DNA of 64,000 nt from Streptomyces alanosinicus. Its GTDB lineage: Bacteria > Actinomycetota > Actinomycetes > Streptomycetales > Streptomycetaceae. The notes under the pieces were generated by a model that had not been told where the DNA came from, did no database searches, and worked only from the letters and a program-made list of their open reading frames with translations. Of the stretch, positions 43,971 through 52,952 are shown in pieces. The DNA lies in assembly GCF_014650595.1 (NCBI RefSeq), contig NZ_BMVG01000012.1, positions 1 to 64,000 of the forward strand, given 5' to 3'. The position numbers and the translations under genes are program-made. Position 1 is the stretch's first letter. Each line of letters opens with the position of its first letter.

Positions 43971-46549
43971 AGGGTCTGCCTTTCTGGTTCTGCGAAGTCC
44001 TCCCCGGCGGGAGGTTCTGCTCCGGCCCGGCCTACGGGAGGCGGCTCGGGACGGCCGGCCGCCGCGCGGAGGCTGAGGACCATGGTGAGTCCGCCGCCCG
44101 GTGTGTCCTCGGCGTCGAGGGTGCCGCCCATGGCCTCCGCGAAGCCCCGGGCGACCGCGAGACCGAGCCCGACCCCGGCACCGCGCGGAGCGTCACCGTA
44201 CCGCTGGAACGGCTCGAAGATGCGGTCCTTGGCCTCGTCCGGCACGCCCGGACCGCGGTCCACGACGCGCACCTCGACCCGGTCGGCCATGGCGCTGGCG
44301 GAGACCAGTACGGGCCGTCCGTACGGGCTGTACTTGACGGCGTTCTCCACCAGGTTGGCCACGGACCGCTCCAGCAGCCCGGGGTCGACCTCGACCATCG
44401 GCAGGGTCTCGGGGATCTCCAGCTCGACGCTGTCCTCGGGTACGCCGCCCAGGGCCATCGGAACCACCTCGTCCACGTCGATCTCACGGATCAGCGGGGT
44501 GACCGTGCCGGTCTGCAGCCGGGACATGTCGAGGAGGTTGCCCACGAGGTGGTCGAGCCGGTCGGCGCCTTCCTCGATGCCTCCCAGCAGCTCCGCCTGA
44601 TCCTCCTCGGACCAGGCCACGTCGTCGGAGCGCAGCGAGGTGACGGCGGCCTTGATGCCGGCGAGCGGGGTACGCAGATCATGGCTGACGGCAGCCAGCA
44701 GGGCGGTGCGGATGCGATTGCCCTCGGCCAGTGTGCGGGCCCGGTCGGCCTCCTCCTGCAAACGCCTGCGGTCGAGGGCGACGGCGGCCTGCGCGGCGAA
44801 GGCGGCGAGCACCCGGCGGTCCTCGGCGGGCAGCACCCGGCCGGTGAGCCCGAGCGCCATGTGGTCGCCGATGGGCATGTCGACGTCGGCGTCCTCGGGC
44901 CGCTCCAGCGGGCGCCCGAACCCGGCGCGTCCGGCGCAGGTCCACGGCTCGACGTCGCTCGCCCGTTCCAGCAGCGCGGCCGACTCCATCCCGAAGGTCT
45001 CCCGGACCCGCTCCAGCAGCTCCTCCAGGCTGGTCTCGCCGCGCAGCACGTTCCCGGCGAGGAAGGAGAGGATCTCGGACTCGGCGCGCAGCCTGGCCGC
45101 CTGATGGGTGCGCCGGGCCGCGAGGTCCACCACCGAGGCCACCGACACGGCGACGCACAGGAAGATCACGATGGCGACGATGTTGTTCGGGTCGGCGATC
45201 GTCCACTTGTGCAGCGGCGGTGTGTAGTAGTAGTTCAGCAGCAGCGAGCCGAAGGCCACCGAGGCCAGTGCGGGCAGCAGGCCGCCGAGCAGGGCCGCCG
45301 CGACCGTGACGGCCAGGAACAGCAGCATGTCGTTGGCGAGGCCGACATCGACGGCGTTCAGCAGCACCGCCAGCGCGACCGGGCCGCCGAGCCCGACGAG
45401 CCAGCCCGAGATGATCCGGGTCCGGCCGAGCCGGGCGCCGCGGGCGACGGGCAGTCCGCGGCCCTTGGCGACCTCGTCGTGGGTGACGATGTGGACGTCG
45501 AGGTCGGGGCCTGACTCGCGGGCGACCGTGGAGCCGACGCCGGGCCCGAAGACGTACTGCCAGGCCTTGCGGCGCGAGGAGCCCAGCACGATCTGGGTGG
45601 CGTTCACGCCGCGCGCGAAGTCCAGCAGGGCTGCCGGTATGTCGTCGCCGACGACATGGTGGAAGGTGCCGCCGAGGTCCTCCACGAGGGTGCGCTGGAC
45701 GGCCAGCTCCTTCGGCGAGGCCGAGGTGAGGCCGTCGCTGCGGGCTATGTAGACGGCGAGCACCTCGCCGCCCGCGCCCTTCTCGGCGAGGCGCGCGGCA
45801 CGCCGTATCAGGGTGCGGCCCTCGGGGCCGCCGGTCAGCCCGACCACGATCCGCTCGCGGGAGCCCCAGATCTTGGAGACCCGGTGCTCGCTGCGGTAGG
45901 CGTTCAGGTACTCGTCGACCCGGTCGGCGACCCACAGCAGGGCCAGCTCGCGCAGGGCGGTGAGGTTGCCGGGCCGGAAGTAGTTGGACAGGGCCGCGTC
46001 GACCTTGTCGGGCTTGTAGATGTTGCCGTGCGCCATCCGGCGGCGCAGCGCCTGGGGCGACATGTCGACCAGCTCGATCTGGTCGGCCCGCCGTACCACC
46101 TCGTCCGGGACGGTCTCCTGCTGCCGCACCCCGGTGATCGACTCCACGACGTCGCCGAGTGATTCCAGGTGCTGGATGTTGACGGTGGAGATCACGTCGA
46201 TGCCGGCGGCGAGCAGTTCCTCGACGTCCTGCCACCGCTTGGCGTTGCGCGAGCCGGGGATGTTGGTGTGGGCGAGTTCGTCCACCAGGGCGACGGCGGG
46301 CGCCCGGCGCAGTACGGCGTCGATGTCCATCTCGCTGAAGACCGTGTCCCGGTACTCCAGCTGCTTGCGCGGCATCTGTTCCAGGCCGTGCAGCATCACC
46401 TCGGTGCGCTGCCGCGCGTGGTGCTCCACGAAGCCCACGACACAGTCGGTGCCCCGCTCCACGCGGCGATGTGCCTCGGAGAGCATGGCGTAGGTCTTGC
46501 CCACGCCAGGTGCCGCGCCGAGGTATATCCGAAGCTTGCCGCGTGTCAT
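43967..46549 (-). CDS. kdpD: Sensor histidine kinase KdpD
   Basis: 860 residues. The N-terminal KdpD domain has Walker A YLGAAPGVGKTYAM and DELAHTNIPGSRN, followed by a Usp domain (IVVGLTGGPEGRTLIRRAA), four closely spaced helices (about 400-500), a GAF-like region and a kinase core with the H-box AVSHDLRTPLAGIK and an ATP lid (GVGLGLAVARGF). KdpD senses low K+ and low turgor. Start at 46549 by homology; the longer frame to 46684 is unsupported. Confidence 0.93.
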   Translation of the reverse strand: MTRGKLRIYLGAAPGVGKTYAMLSEAHRRVERGTDCVVGFVEHHARQRTEVMLHGLEQMPRKQLEYRDTVFSEMDIDAVLRRAPAVALVDELAHTNIPGSRNAKRWQDVEELLAAGIDVISTVNIQHLESLGDVVESITGVRQQETVPDEVVRRADQIELVDMSPQALRRRMAHGNIYKPDKVDAALSNYFRPGNLTALRELALLWVADRVDEYLNAYRSEHRVSKIWGSRERIVVGLTGGPEGRTLIRRAARLAEKGAGGEVLAVYIARSDGLTSASPKELAVQRTLVEDLGGTFHHVVGDDIPAALLDFARGVNATQIVLGSSRRKAWQYVFGPGVGSTVARESGPDLDVHIVTHDEVAKGRGLPVARGARLGRTRIISGWLVGLGGPVALAVLLNAVDVGLANDMLLFLAVTVAAALLGGLLPALASVAFGSLLLNYYYTPPLHKWTIADPNNIVAIVIFLCVAVSVASVVDLAARRTHQAARLRAESEILSFLAGNVLRGETSLEELLERVRETFGMESAALLERASDVEPWTCAGRAGFGRPLERPEDADVDMPIGDHMALGLTGRVLPAEDRRVLAAFAAQAAVALDRRRLQEEADRARTLAEGNRIRTALLAAVSHDLRTPLAGIKAAVTSLRSDDVAWSEEDQAELLGGIEEGADRLDHLVGNLLDMSRLQTGTVTPLIREIDVDEVVPMALGGVPEDSVELEIPETLPMVEVDPGLLERSVANLVENAVKYSPYGRPVLVSASAMADRVEVRVVDRGPGVPDEAKDRIFEPFQRYGDAPRGAGVGLGLAVARGFAEAMGGTLDAEDTPGGGLTMVLSLRAAAGRPEPPPVGRAGAEPPAGEDFAEPERQTL

Positions 46550-46702
46550 GGCTCCATTGTCTTCCCGTAACTGCTGCCTACGCAGCGTCGACCTTACGGC
46601 CACCATTCGCGGCAAAGGGGGACAGGGGGTGGGCAGGGGGCAACTTTGACACAACCCTGATGAGCCGCCCGCCCCGCCGGACACCCCTGCCGAACTGCTG
46701 GT

Positions 46703-47362
46703 TCAGTGCTCGACGAGCTCGCCGTCGCGCAGTTCCAGCACCCGGTCGGCCAGGTCCAGCAGGGTCGCGTCGTGGCTGGCGACCACAGCGGACGGCGGAC
46801 CGTCCGGCTCGGCCGCGGCCGGCTCCCCGCCGCGGACGACGGCCCGCAGCAGTTCCATGACGGCGGGCCCGGTCCCGGCGTCGAGCCGGCCGGTCGGTTC
46901 GTCGGCGATGAGCAGGGCCGGGCGGTTGGCGAGGGCATGGGCGACGGCCACCCTCCCCGAGTGCCTCAAGGGCCTGGGGGCACCCCCAGTGCTGGCCGCC
47001 GGACAGCTCGCCGGGCCGCAGTCCCGCGTGGCCGGCCGGCCCGACCAGGGAGAGCAGCAGCTCCACGCGTTCTTCGCGTTCACGCGGGCCGGCCCTGCGC
47101 AGCCCCAGCAGCTCGCTCTCCGCCGGCTCCCCCAGCTCCCGCCCGTCCACCTCGACCCGCCCCCGGTCGGGTGCGTCGAGGCCGCCGACGATGTTCAGCA
47201 GGGTGGTCTTGCCGGCTCCGGAGCGCCCCTTGAGCGCGACGAGTTCACCCCGCCGCGCTCAAGGGAGACCCCGCGCAGGGCATGGACGGCGGCCGGAGCC
47301 CGCCCGTAGGACTTGTGGACGTCCTCGACCCGCACCATGACGTCGGTCACCACGTGTGCCAT
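46703..47362 (-). pseudogene. Disrupted ABC transporter ATPase (LolD/MacB type)
   Basis: The protein must be read in three frames. It opens normally (VRVEDVHKSYG, ALRGVSL) to about 47255, where an extra G shifts the frame. The second frame gives GRSGAGKTTLLNIVGGLD and VDGRELGEP, but the Q-loop region is missing (about 30 residues between LLGLRRA and REREERVELL). At SGGQ a palindromic insertion (46953-46991) breaks the signature. The third frame gives AHALANRPALLIADEPTGRLD and AVVASHDATLLDLADRVLELRDG. At least three lesions, so a true pseudogene is likely. No permease gene accompanies it. Confidence 0.8.
46953..46991. repeat. Short palindromic insertion inside the ABC signature motif
   Basis: About 38 bases replace the bases expected after SGGQ. 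The core 46974-46989 is a perfect palindrome with arms CTGGGGG / CCCCCAG around CA. It looks like a small mobile palindrome of the kind scattered in Streptomyces genomes; a similar GGGGG-ACG-CCCCC element lies at about 47406-47419. Confidence 0.5.
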
Positions 47363-47442
47363 GTCGCCTCGCCGGTCCACCGAGCGCCAGTATGACGCGC
47401 CCTCCCCGGGGGACGCCCCCCCTTGGCGCGCGCCACGAGAAA

Positions 47443-47473
47443 ACGGGCCGTACCCCTCGAAGGTACGGCCCGT
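47443..47473 (-). terminator. Terminator after the DUF3710-type gene
   Basis: 12-base perfect arms (ACGGGCCGTACC / GGTACGGCCCGT) with a seven-base loop, 18 bases past the stop of the gene at 47492. Confidence 0.8.
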
Positions 47474-47491
47474 CCCCAGCTGCTGTAGCCG

Positions 47492-48265
47492 TCAGCGCAC
47501 CTCGGTGATCTCCGGTCCACGCTGCAGCTGCCCCATGCCGCCGGAGAAGCGCGAGCCCTCCTCCTGCTGGACGCCCTCGGGGACCATCTGGGCGTCGTTG
47601 GGCAGCTTCAGGACGATCGGGTCGCGGGGCGCCATCGGGCCCTCACCACGGACGACGACCGTGTCGCGGAAGATCTGCTCCAGCAGCCCGGCGGCCTGCG
47701 GCTGCACCGCGCCCTGGCCGGAGATCACCCCGCGCAGGAACCAGCGCGGGCCGTCCACACCGACGAACCGTACGACCTGGAAGCCGCCGGTGCCGTCCGG
47801 CAGCTGCACCGGCACCTGGGCGCGCAGTTCCCAGCCGAGGGTGCCCTCGACCTCGTCGACGATGCCACCCTGCTGGGTGATGCCGGAGGCGATCTCCTCG
47901 CGGACCTCACCCCAGATGCCCTCGCGCTTGGGCGCGGCGAACGCCTGCAGCTGCACGGCGCTGTCACGCAGCACGACGGTCGCGGCGACGATCGCGTCAC
48001 CGGCGACCTCGACCCGCAGCTCCATCCCGTCCACGCCGGGGACGAACAGGCCGCCGAGGTCCACCCGGCCCTCGGCCGGGTCGCGCACCTCGGTGCTGTC
48101 CCACGGTCCGTCGGGCCGGGGCTCGGGCTCCAGCCGGACGCGCGCGCGCTCGCCCTCTTCCACTGCCTCTTCCTCGTCCGCCTCGGTGCCGACGCTGTCG
48201 ACGACCTGCTCGGCCTCGCCGGCCGCGTCCTCGGCGGCACCCTTCTTGTTGCGACGTCCGAACAC
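47492..48265 (-). CDS. DUF3710-type conserved protein
   Basis: 257 residues. The acidic N-terminal third (residues 1-60, Glu/Asp-rich) is followed by a conserved globular domain: VDLGGLFVPGVDGMELRVEV, LQAFAAPKREGIWGEVREEI and RFVGVDGPRWFLRGVISGQ. It belongs to the family that follows dut in actinobacteria; function unknown. GTG 48265 has GGAAGGA upstream. It follows dut directly on the same strand. Confidence 0.88.
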   Translation of the reverse strand: MFGRRNKKGAAEDAAGEAEQVVDSVGTEADEEEAVEEGERARVRLEPEPRPDGPWDSTEVRDPAEGRVDLGGLFVPGVDGMELRVEVAGDAIVAATVVLRDSAVQLQAFAAPKREGIWGEVREEIASGITQQGGIVDEVEGTLGWELRAQVPVQLPDGTGGFQVVRFVGVDGPRWFLRGVISGQGAVQPQAAGLLEQIFRDTVVVRGEGPMAPRDPIVLKLPNDAQMVPEGVQQEEGSRFSGGMGQLQRGPEITEVR

Positions 48266-48266
48266 G

Positions 48267-48818
48267 TCACTGTCCTTCCCGGTCGGATACGACCGAAGCG
48301 TATCGATTCCCACCCGTCGAACCGCCATCGGCGGCCCGACCGCTTGTGCCGCTCTCGTCGCCCACCGCGGCATGGCCACCGGTGGACCCGAAGCCCCCTT
48401 CGGCCCGCGCCGAGCCGGGAAGTTCCGCCACCTCCTGGAAGCGGACCCTCTCGACCTGCTGGACGACCAGTTGGGCGATCCGGTCGAAGCGCTCGAACCG
48501 CACGCTGTCGTGCGGGTCGAGATTCACCACGATCACCTTGATCTCCCCACGGTACCCGGCATCAACCGTCCCCGGGGCATTCACCAGGGCGACACCGCAG
48601 CGGGCGGCGAGGCCGGAGCGAGGATGTACGAAGGCCGCGTACCCCTCGGGCAGGGCGATCGACACCCCCGTGGGCAGGACGGCCCGTTCGCCGGGCTTCA
48701 GCTCGCACGGCTCGGTGGTGCGCAGATCGGCCCCGGCGTCCCCGGGGTGCTCGTACGCCGGAAGCGGTACGTCCGGATCAACGCGCCGGAGCAGCACGTT
48801 CAGGGGGTCACGGCTCAC
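48267..48818 (-). CDS. dut: dUTP diphosphatase (dUTPase)
   Basis: 183 residues with the five trimeric dUTPase motifs in order: HPGDAGADLRT, HPRSGLAARCG, NAPGTVDAGYRGEIKV, RIAQLVVQQV and the C-terminal GGFGSTGGH that closes over the substrate. It hydrolyses dUTP to dUMP. A Gly/Ser-rich tail of about 30 residues after motif V is longer than usual. GTG start overlaps the thioesterase stop (GTGA), so the two genes are coupled. Confidence 0.95.
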   Translation of the reverse strand: MSRDPLNVLLRRVDPDVPLPAYEHPGDAGADLRTTEPCELKPGERAVLPTGVSIALPEGYAAFVHPRSGLAARCGVALVNAPGTVDAGYRGEIKVIVVNLDPHDSVRFERFDRIAQLVVQQVERVRFQEVAELPGSARAEGGFGSTGGHAAVGDESGTSGRAADGGSTGGNRYASVVSDREGQ

Positions 48819-49399
48819 GGGTTCACCTCGAAGGCGCGGGCACGGCGGAGCTGGTCCGGGTCGCTCATGGCGGCCTGGATCTCCTCCTGGCGGCCGTGGT
48901 CGATGAAGTGGTCGACCTTGACCTCGATGAAGAGGGCCTCGGCCCGGACGGCGACGGGTCCGTCGGGGCCGCCGATGCGGCCGGTGGCGGCGGAGTAGAT
49001 CTTCCGCCCGGCGACGGCGGTCACCTCGGCCTCCAGATGCAGCACGGTGCCCACCGGGACCGGCCGCACGAAGTCGGTCTCCAGCCGGCCGGTGACGGCG
49101 ATGGTGCGCAGCAGCCAGTTCAGCGAGCCGAGCGTCTCGTCCAGGGCCGAGGTCAGCACTCCGCCGTGGGCGAGGCCCGGGGCGCCCTGGTGGGCGGGCT
49201 GGACGGTGAACTCGGCGGTCAGCGCGACCCCTTCGCCGGCCCGTGCCTCCAGGTGCAGCCCGTGCGGCTGCCCGGGACCACAACCGAAACAGTGTTCGTA
49301 GTGGGCACCCAGAAGTTCCCCGGGCGCGGGCGCGTCGGGGTGCCGTACCGGTTTCACCGCGTCGGCGGGAGGCTGAAGACGTGCGGAACTACCACTCAC
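48815..49399 (-). CDS. PaaI-type hotdog thioesterase
   Basis: 194 residues with a hotdog fold: FGCGPGQPHGLHL, LAHGGVLTSALDETLGSLNW (the HGG...DE active region) and LETDFVRPVPVGTVLHLEAEV. It is probably an acyl-CoA thioesterase of unknown substrate. GTG 49399 (VSGSSARLQ) is chosen; upstream sequence of the longer frame lies inside the 43-bp repeats and looks non-coding. It overlaps dut by 4 bases. Confidence 0.85.
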   Translation of the reverse strand: MSGSSARLQPPADAVKPVRHPDAPAPGELLGAHYEHCFGCGPGQPHGLHLEARAGEGVALTAEFTVQPAHQGAPGLAHGGVLTSALDETLGSLNWLLRTIAVTGRLETDFVRPVPVGTVLHLEAEVTAVAGRKIYSAATGRIGGPDGPVAVRAEALFIEVKVDHFIDHGRQEEIQAAMSDPDQLRRARAFEVNP

Positions 49400-49416
49400 A
49401 GCCGCAGACCTTACCC

Positions 49417-49515
49417 GCCCACCCGTCACCCACCACCGCCCTGCTCGACAGCGCTCCGCACTGACACCCCTTGCCCACCCGTCACCCACCACCGCCCTGC
49501 TCGACAGCGCTCCGC
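49417..49515. repeat. Two exact 43-bp direct repeats, 56-bp period
   Basis: The same 43 bases occur at 49417-49459 and 49473-49515, separated by 13 bases. They fill most of the gap between the divergent thioesterase and DUF3093-type genes, so they may carry both promoters or reflect a recent duplication. Confidence 0.85.
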
Positions 49516-49567
49516 GCCGCCCGCCCCGACTCCGGCCGACCGCGGATCCCGTGCCAAGCTTGGCCCC

Positions 49568-50032
49568 ATGCAGCTCTCCGCCACCCCCTACGAAGAACGC
49601 CTCACCGCCCCGCGCTCGTGGTGGCTGATCAGCTTCCTCGTGGGCGTCTCGTGCGCCCTGATCCTGCTCCCCTTCGGCACCCTGCCGCTGCTCGGCGGCC
49701 TGGTGGGCGGTACGGCCATGGCGGCGGTGGTCGCCAGCGCGTACGGCTCCCCGCGCATCCGTGTCGTCGGTGACTCGCTGATCGCGGGCGAGGCGAAGAT
49801 CCCCGTGTCGGCGCTGGGCGGGTCCGAGGTGCTGGACGCGGAGGAGGCCCGCGCCTGGCGGACGTACAAGGCGGACACCCGCGCCTTCCTGCTGCTGCGC
49901 GCCTACATCCCCATGGCGCTGAAGGTGGAGGTCACGGATCCGCAGGATCCGACGCCGTACCTGTACCTGTCGACGCGGGAGCCGGAGCGGCTGGCGGCGG
50001 CGATCGAGGCGGCGCGCAAGGCGAACGCCTAG
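49568..50032 (+). CDS. DUF3093-type membrane protein
   Basis: 154 residues. Two adjacent membrane helices (WWLISFLVGVSCALILLP and LLGGLVGGTAMAAVVASAYG) are followed by a soluble domain with IRVVGDSLIAGEAKIPVSAL and KADTRAFLLLRAYIPMALKV, ending in STREPERLAAAIEAAR. The shape matches the DUF3093 family that sits next to dut in actinobacteria. Function unknown. Confidence 0.85.
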   Translation: MQLSATPYEERLTAPRSWWLISFLVGVSCALILLPFGTLPLLGGLVGGTAMAAVVASAYGSPRIRVVGDSLIAGEAKIPVSALGGSEVLDAEEARAWRTYKADTRAFLLLRAYIPMALKVEVTDPQDPTPYLYLSTREPERLAAAIEAARKANA

Positions 50033-50050
50033 AGGCCTTGTGGGGAGCGG

Positions 50051-50965
50051 CTAGAGCCCTTCGGGGAAGCCGCGCACCGGCAGCGGCTCCGCCGGTTTCT
50101 CCAGCGGCGGAAGCTCCGCCAGCTCCGCCCAGGGGACCTGGATCGTGCGCAGGTCGGCCCGGACATGGGCGGCGAGCCTCTTGGTGTCCCGGCGGTTCAT
50201 GACCGCGCCGACCGCCGCGCCCACCATGAACGGCATGAGGTTGGGCAGGTCACGGACCACGCGCTTCATGATCTGCTGACGCAGTTCGCGCTTCATGTGG
50301 CCGCCGAGTGCCACGTCGTACGTCGACGGCTTCAGCACGTCGATCCCGCGCTCCCCCGACCAGGAGGACAGATACGCGGTGCTGCGGGTCTTCAGGTTCC
50401 CCGGCGGGCGTACGCCGTAGACCTCGTGGAGTTCGGCGACGAGCTTCAGCTCGATCGCGGCGACCCCGGTGATCTCCGCGGCCAGCTCGGTCGGCATGGC
50501 CGGCGGCACGGGCAGCATCGCCGCCGCTCCGATCCCGGCTCCCACCGTCGAGGTGGCGGCCGCCGCGCCCGCCACGAGCTTGTCGGCGAGTTCTTCGGGC
50601 CCGAGGCCCGGGAACTGCCGACGCAGGGTGGCGAGGTCACGTACGGGCACACGCGGGGCGATGTCGATGATGCGGTCCGCGAGGTAGGACAGACCCGCGC
50701 GGGCCCCGCTGCCGCCCCTGCGGACCCCTTCCCGGGCCAGCTCCCGGGCTTTGTCACGCATCACCGCAGCCCGTCGCCGAGCGACGGGCGCGGGCTGCGT
50801 CACCGGCACCGGATGGTCAGCCCGGTCGGTCGCCGGTTCGAACGGGGCCACCGCTCCCGGTGAGCCCCGCTCGTCGTCACGCGCGTCGTGCGAGCCGTCG
50901 GACGGCTCTTCGTCCGCCTTTCCCAGGGAGAAGCGGCGCTTCCTCGGAGGGGTCGAGCCAGTCAT
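50051..50965 (-). CDS. EcsC-like conserved protein
   Basis: 304 residues. A disordered, charged N-terminus (about 1-90) precedes a helical domain with glycine/alanine-rich segments (ATSTVGAGIGAAAMLPVPPA), AAIELKLVAELHEVYG and NLMPFMVGAAVGAVMNRRDT, reminiscent of EcsC-family proteins. Function unknown. It lies 13 bases after the DUF4193-type gene on the same strand. Start at 50965. Confidence 0.7.
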   Translation of the reverse strand: MTGSTPPRKRRFSLGKADEEPSDGSHDARDDERGSPGAVAPFEPATDRADHPVPVTQPAPVARRRAAVMRDKARELAREGVRRGGSGARAGLSYLADRIIDIAPRVPVRDLATLRRQFPGLGPEELADKLVAGAAAATSTVGAGIGAAAMLPVPPAMPTELAAEITGVAAIELKLVAELHEVYGVRPPGNLKTRSTAYLSSWSGERGIDVLKPSTYDVALGGHMKRELRQQIMKRVVRDLPNLMPFMVGAAVGAVMNRRDTKRLAAHVRADLRTIQVPWAELAELPPLEKPAEPLPVRGFPEGL

Positions 50966-50978
50966 GGCCGACCCGACC

Positions 50979-51275
50979 TCAGTCGCAGTCGCGGCAGATC
51001 GGCTGACCGTTCTTCTCACGGGCCAGCTGGCTGCGGTGGTGCACCAGGAAGCAGCTCATGCAGGTGAACTCGTCCTGCTGCTTGGGCAGCACCCGGACGG
51101 CCAGCTCCTCGTTCGAAAGGTCGGCGCCGGGCAGCTCAAGGCCCTCTGCGGCCTCGAACTCGTCGACGTCCACCGCCGAAGTGGACTTGTCGTTCCGCCG
51201 AGCCTTCAGCTCTTCCAGACTGTCCGAGTCGACGTCGTCGTCGGTCTTGCGTGGAGTGTCGTAATCGGTTGCCAT
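50979..51275 (-). CDS. DUF4193-type zinc-ribbon protein
   Basis: 98 residues. The acidic N-terminal two thirds is followed by a CxxC pair arrangement: TCMSCFLVHHRSQLA and PICRDCD at the very end, which can hold one zinc. This is the DUF4193 family typical of actinobacteria, next to dut and DUF3093. The start at 51275 (MATDYDTPRK) agrees with the family. Confidence 0.88.
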   Translation of the reverse strand: MATDYDTPRKTDDDVDSDSLEELKARRNDKSTSAVDVDEFEAAEGLELPGADLSNEELAVRVLPKQQDEFTCMSCFLVHHRSQLAREKNGQPICRDCD

Positions 51276-51689
51276 ATCGCTCTCCCCCTCTGGGTGTCTG
51301 CGGTGTCTCCAGCGCACGTAACGCGTGAGAGGCCGGACTTGTGCCCGACCTGAGGCGGAGATTTTGCCTCACATCAAGGTCTGTTACTCAATCGACACCC
51401 AATCCGATCTCTCAAGAGTGATCGACTTGGATGGCGCTGAGGACCGTACACGGTTCGAATGTCGCACCTCAAAGGCGCCTCACCGTGTACTTCCCGTGAT
51501 CAAGAGCCCTGAAAACCAGGACTTTCCCGGCTTTCCGGCATGTTTCATGATCACGGAGAGTACATGGCCGAAAATCCGTCCATGTGATCGATCACACAAC
51601 TGGAAGCCCATTCGGCGGCTGAAAAATTCCGCGCGAAGCGAACATCCCTCGCGTGTGTCGACCCCGGATCACTACGGCCTGGTTGCCTT
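51276..51689. other. Intergenic, no gene seen
   Basis: A 414-base gap between cutS (ending) and the DUF4193-type gene (starting). It is less GC-rich than its surroundings, especially 51530-51640. It presumably holds the promoter of the DUF4193-type gene. I see no convincing hairpin, small gene or RNA. Confidence 0.5.
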
Positions 51690-52946
51690 TCACAGCGGCA
51701 GAGTGACCCGCATCACGAGACCGCCGCCCTCGCGGGGCTGCGCCACGATGTGGCCGCCGTGCGCGCGGGCCACGGACCGGACGATGGACAGGCCGAGGCC
51801 CACACCCTTGTCGCTGCCCGTACGCTCCGTGCGGAGCCGCCTGAAGGGCTCGAAGAGGTTGTCCACCTCGTACGCAGGCACCACCGGACCGGTGTTCGTG
51901 ACCGTGAGGACAGCCTGCCCGTGCTGGACCTCTGTGTCGACCTGAACCCAGCCGGCCTCGGCGACGTTGTAGCGCACCGCGTTCTGCACCAGGTTCAGGG
52001 CGATCCGCTCCAGCAGCACGCCGTTGCCCTGCACCACGGCGGGCTTGCGCTCGCCGCGGATCTTCACGCCCTTGGCCTCGGCCTCGGCGTGCACCTGGTC
52101 GACGGCCTGGGTGGCGACCTCGGCCAGGTCGACCGGCCCCCGCTCGACGATCTGGTTGTCGCTGCGGGCGAGCAGCAGCAGGCCCTCCACCAGCTGCTCG
52201 CTGCGCTCATTGGTGGCCAGCAGGGTCTTGCCGAGCTGCTGCAGCTCCACCGGGGCGTGCGGGTCCGAGAGATGGACCTCCAGCAGCGTGCGGTTGATCG
52301 CGAGCGGGGTGCGCAGCTCGTGCGAGGCGTTGCCCACGAAGCGCTGCTGGGCGGTGAAGGCCCGCTGCAGCCGCTCCAGCATGTCGTCGAAGGTGTCCGC
52401 CAGCTCCTTCAGCTCGTCGTCCGGGCCGTCCAGCTCGATCCTTCGGGACAGGTCGGAGCCGGCGACCTGGCGGGCGGTGCGGGTGATCCGGCCCAGCGGG
52501 GACAGCACCCGGCCGGCCATCGCGTAGCCGAAGGCGAAGGCGATCACGGCGAGGCCCAGCAGGGCCAGCAGCGAGCGGCTGAGCAGGTCGTCCAGGGCCG
52601 CCTGACGCTGCTGGTCCACGCAGTGTGCGATCGCCTCGTTGAAGTCCGACAGCGGCAGCGTGCTGGAGTTGATCGCGGTGATCGCCGGGCAGTTGTCGCT
52701 GGAGACCCGGATGTTCGTCCCGCCGATGATCTTGAACAGCGGCTGGTTGCCGGTGCTGATGGCCTGTGCGGCCAGCAGGTAGATGATCGACAGCAGCAGG
52801 ATGCCGGCGATCAGGAACATGCCGCCGTACAGCAGGGTGAGCCGTATGCGGATGGTGGGGCGCAGCCACGGGAAGGGGGGCTGTGCCCTCCTGGGGTCCC
52901 AGGTGGGCTTCGGCGGGGCCTGGGGCGCTGCGGGTGTCGCGGCCAT
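51690..52946 (-). CDS. cutS: Sensor histidine kinase CutS
   Basis: 418 residues. Two membrane helices (about 35-58 and 120-142) flank an extracytoplasmic sensor of about 60 residues with two cysteines (DNCPAI and AHCVDQ) that could form a redox-sensing disulfide, as proposed for CutS. Then a HAMP domain, H-box GNASHELRTPLAINRTLL, N-box NLVQNAVRYNV and G-box GVGLGLSIVRSV. It partners the response regulator directly upstream. CutRS was first described as a repressor of actinorhodin production and is now linked to secretion stress. Confidence 0.9.
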   Translation of the reverse strand: MAATPAAPQAPPKPTWDPRRAQPPFPWLRPTIRIRLTLLYGGMFLIAGILLLSIIYLLAAQAISTGNQPLFKIIGGTNIRVSSDNCPAITAINSSTLPLSDFNEAIAHCVDQQRQAALDDLLSRSLLALLGLAVIAFAFGYAMAGRVLSPLGRITRTARQVAGSDLSRRIELDGPDDELKELADTFDDMLERLQRAFTAQQRFVGNASHELRTPLAINRTLLEVHLSDPHAPVELQQLGKTLLATNERSEQLVEGLLLLARSDNQIVERGPVDLAEVATQAVDQVHAEAEAKGVKIRGERKPAVVQGNGVLLERIALNLVQNAVRYNVAEAGWVQVDTEVQHGQAVLTVTNTGPVVPAYEVDNLFEPFRRLRTERTGSDKGVGLGLSIVRSVARAHGGHIVAQPREGGGLVMRVTLPL

Positions 52947-52952
52947 GGCGGA

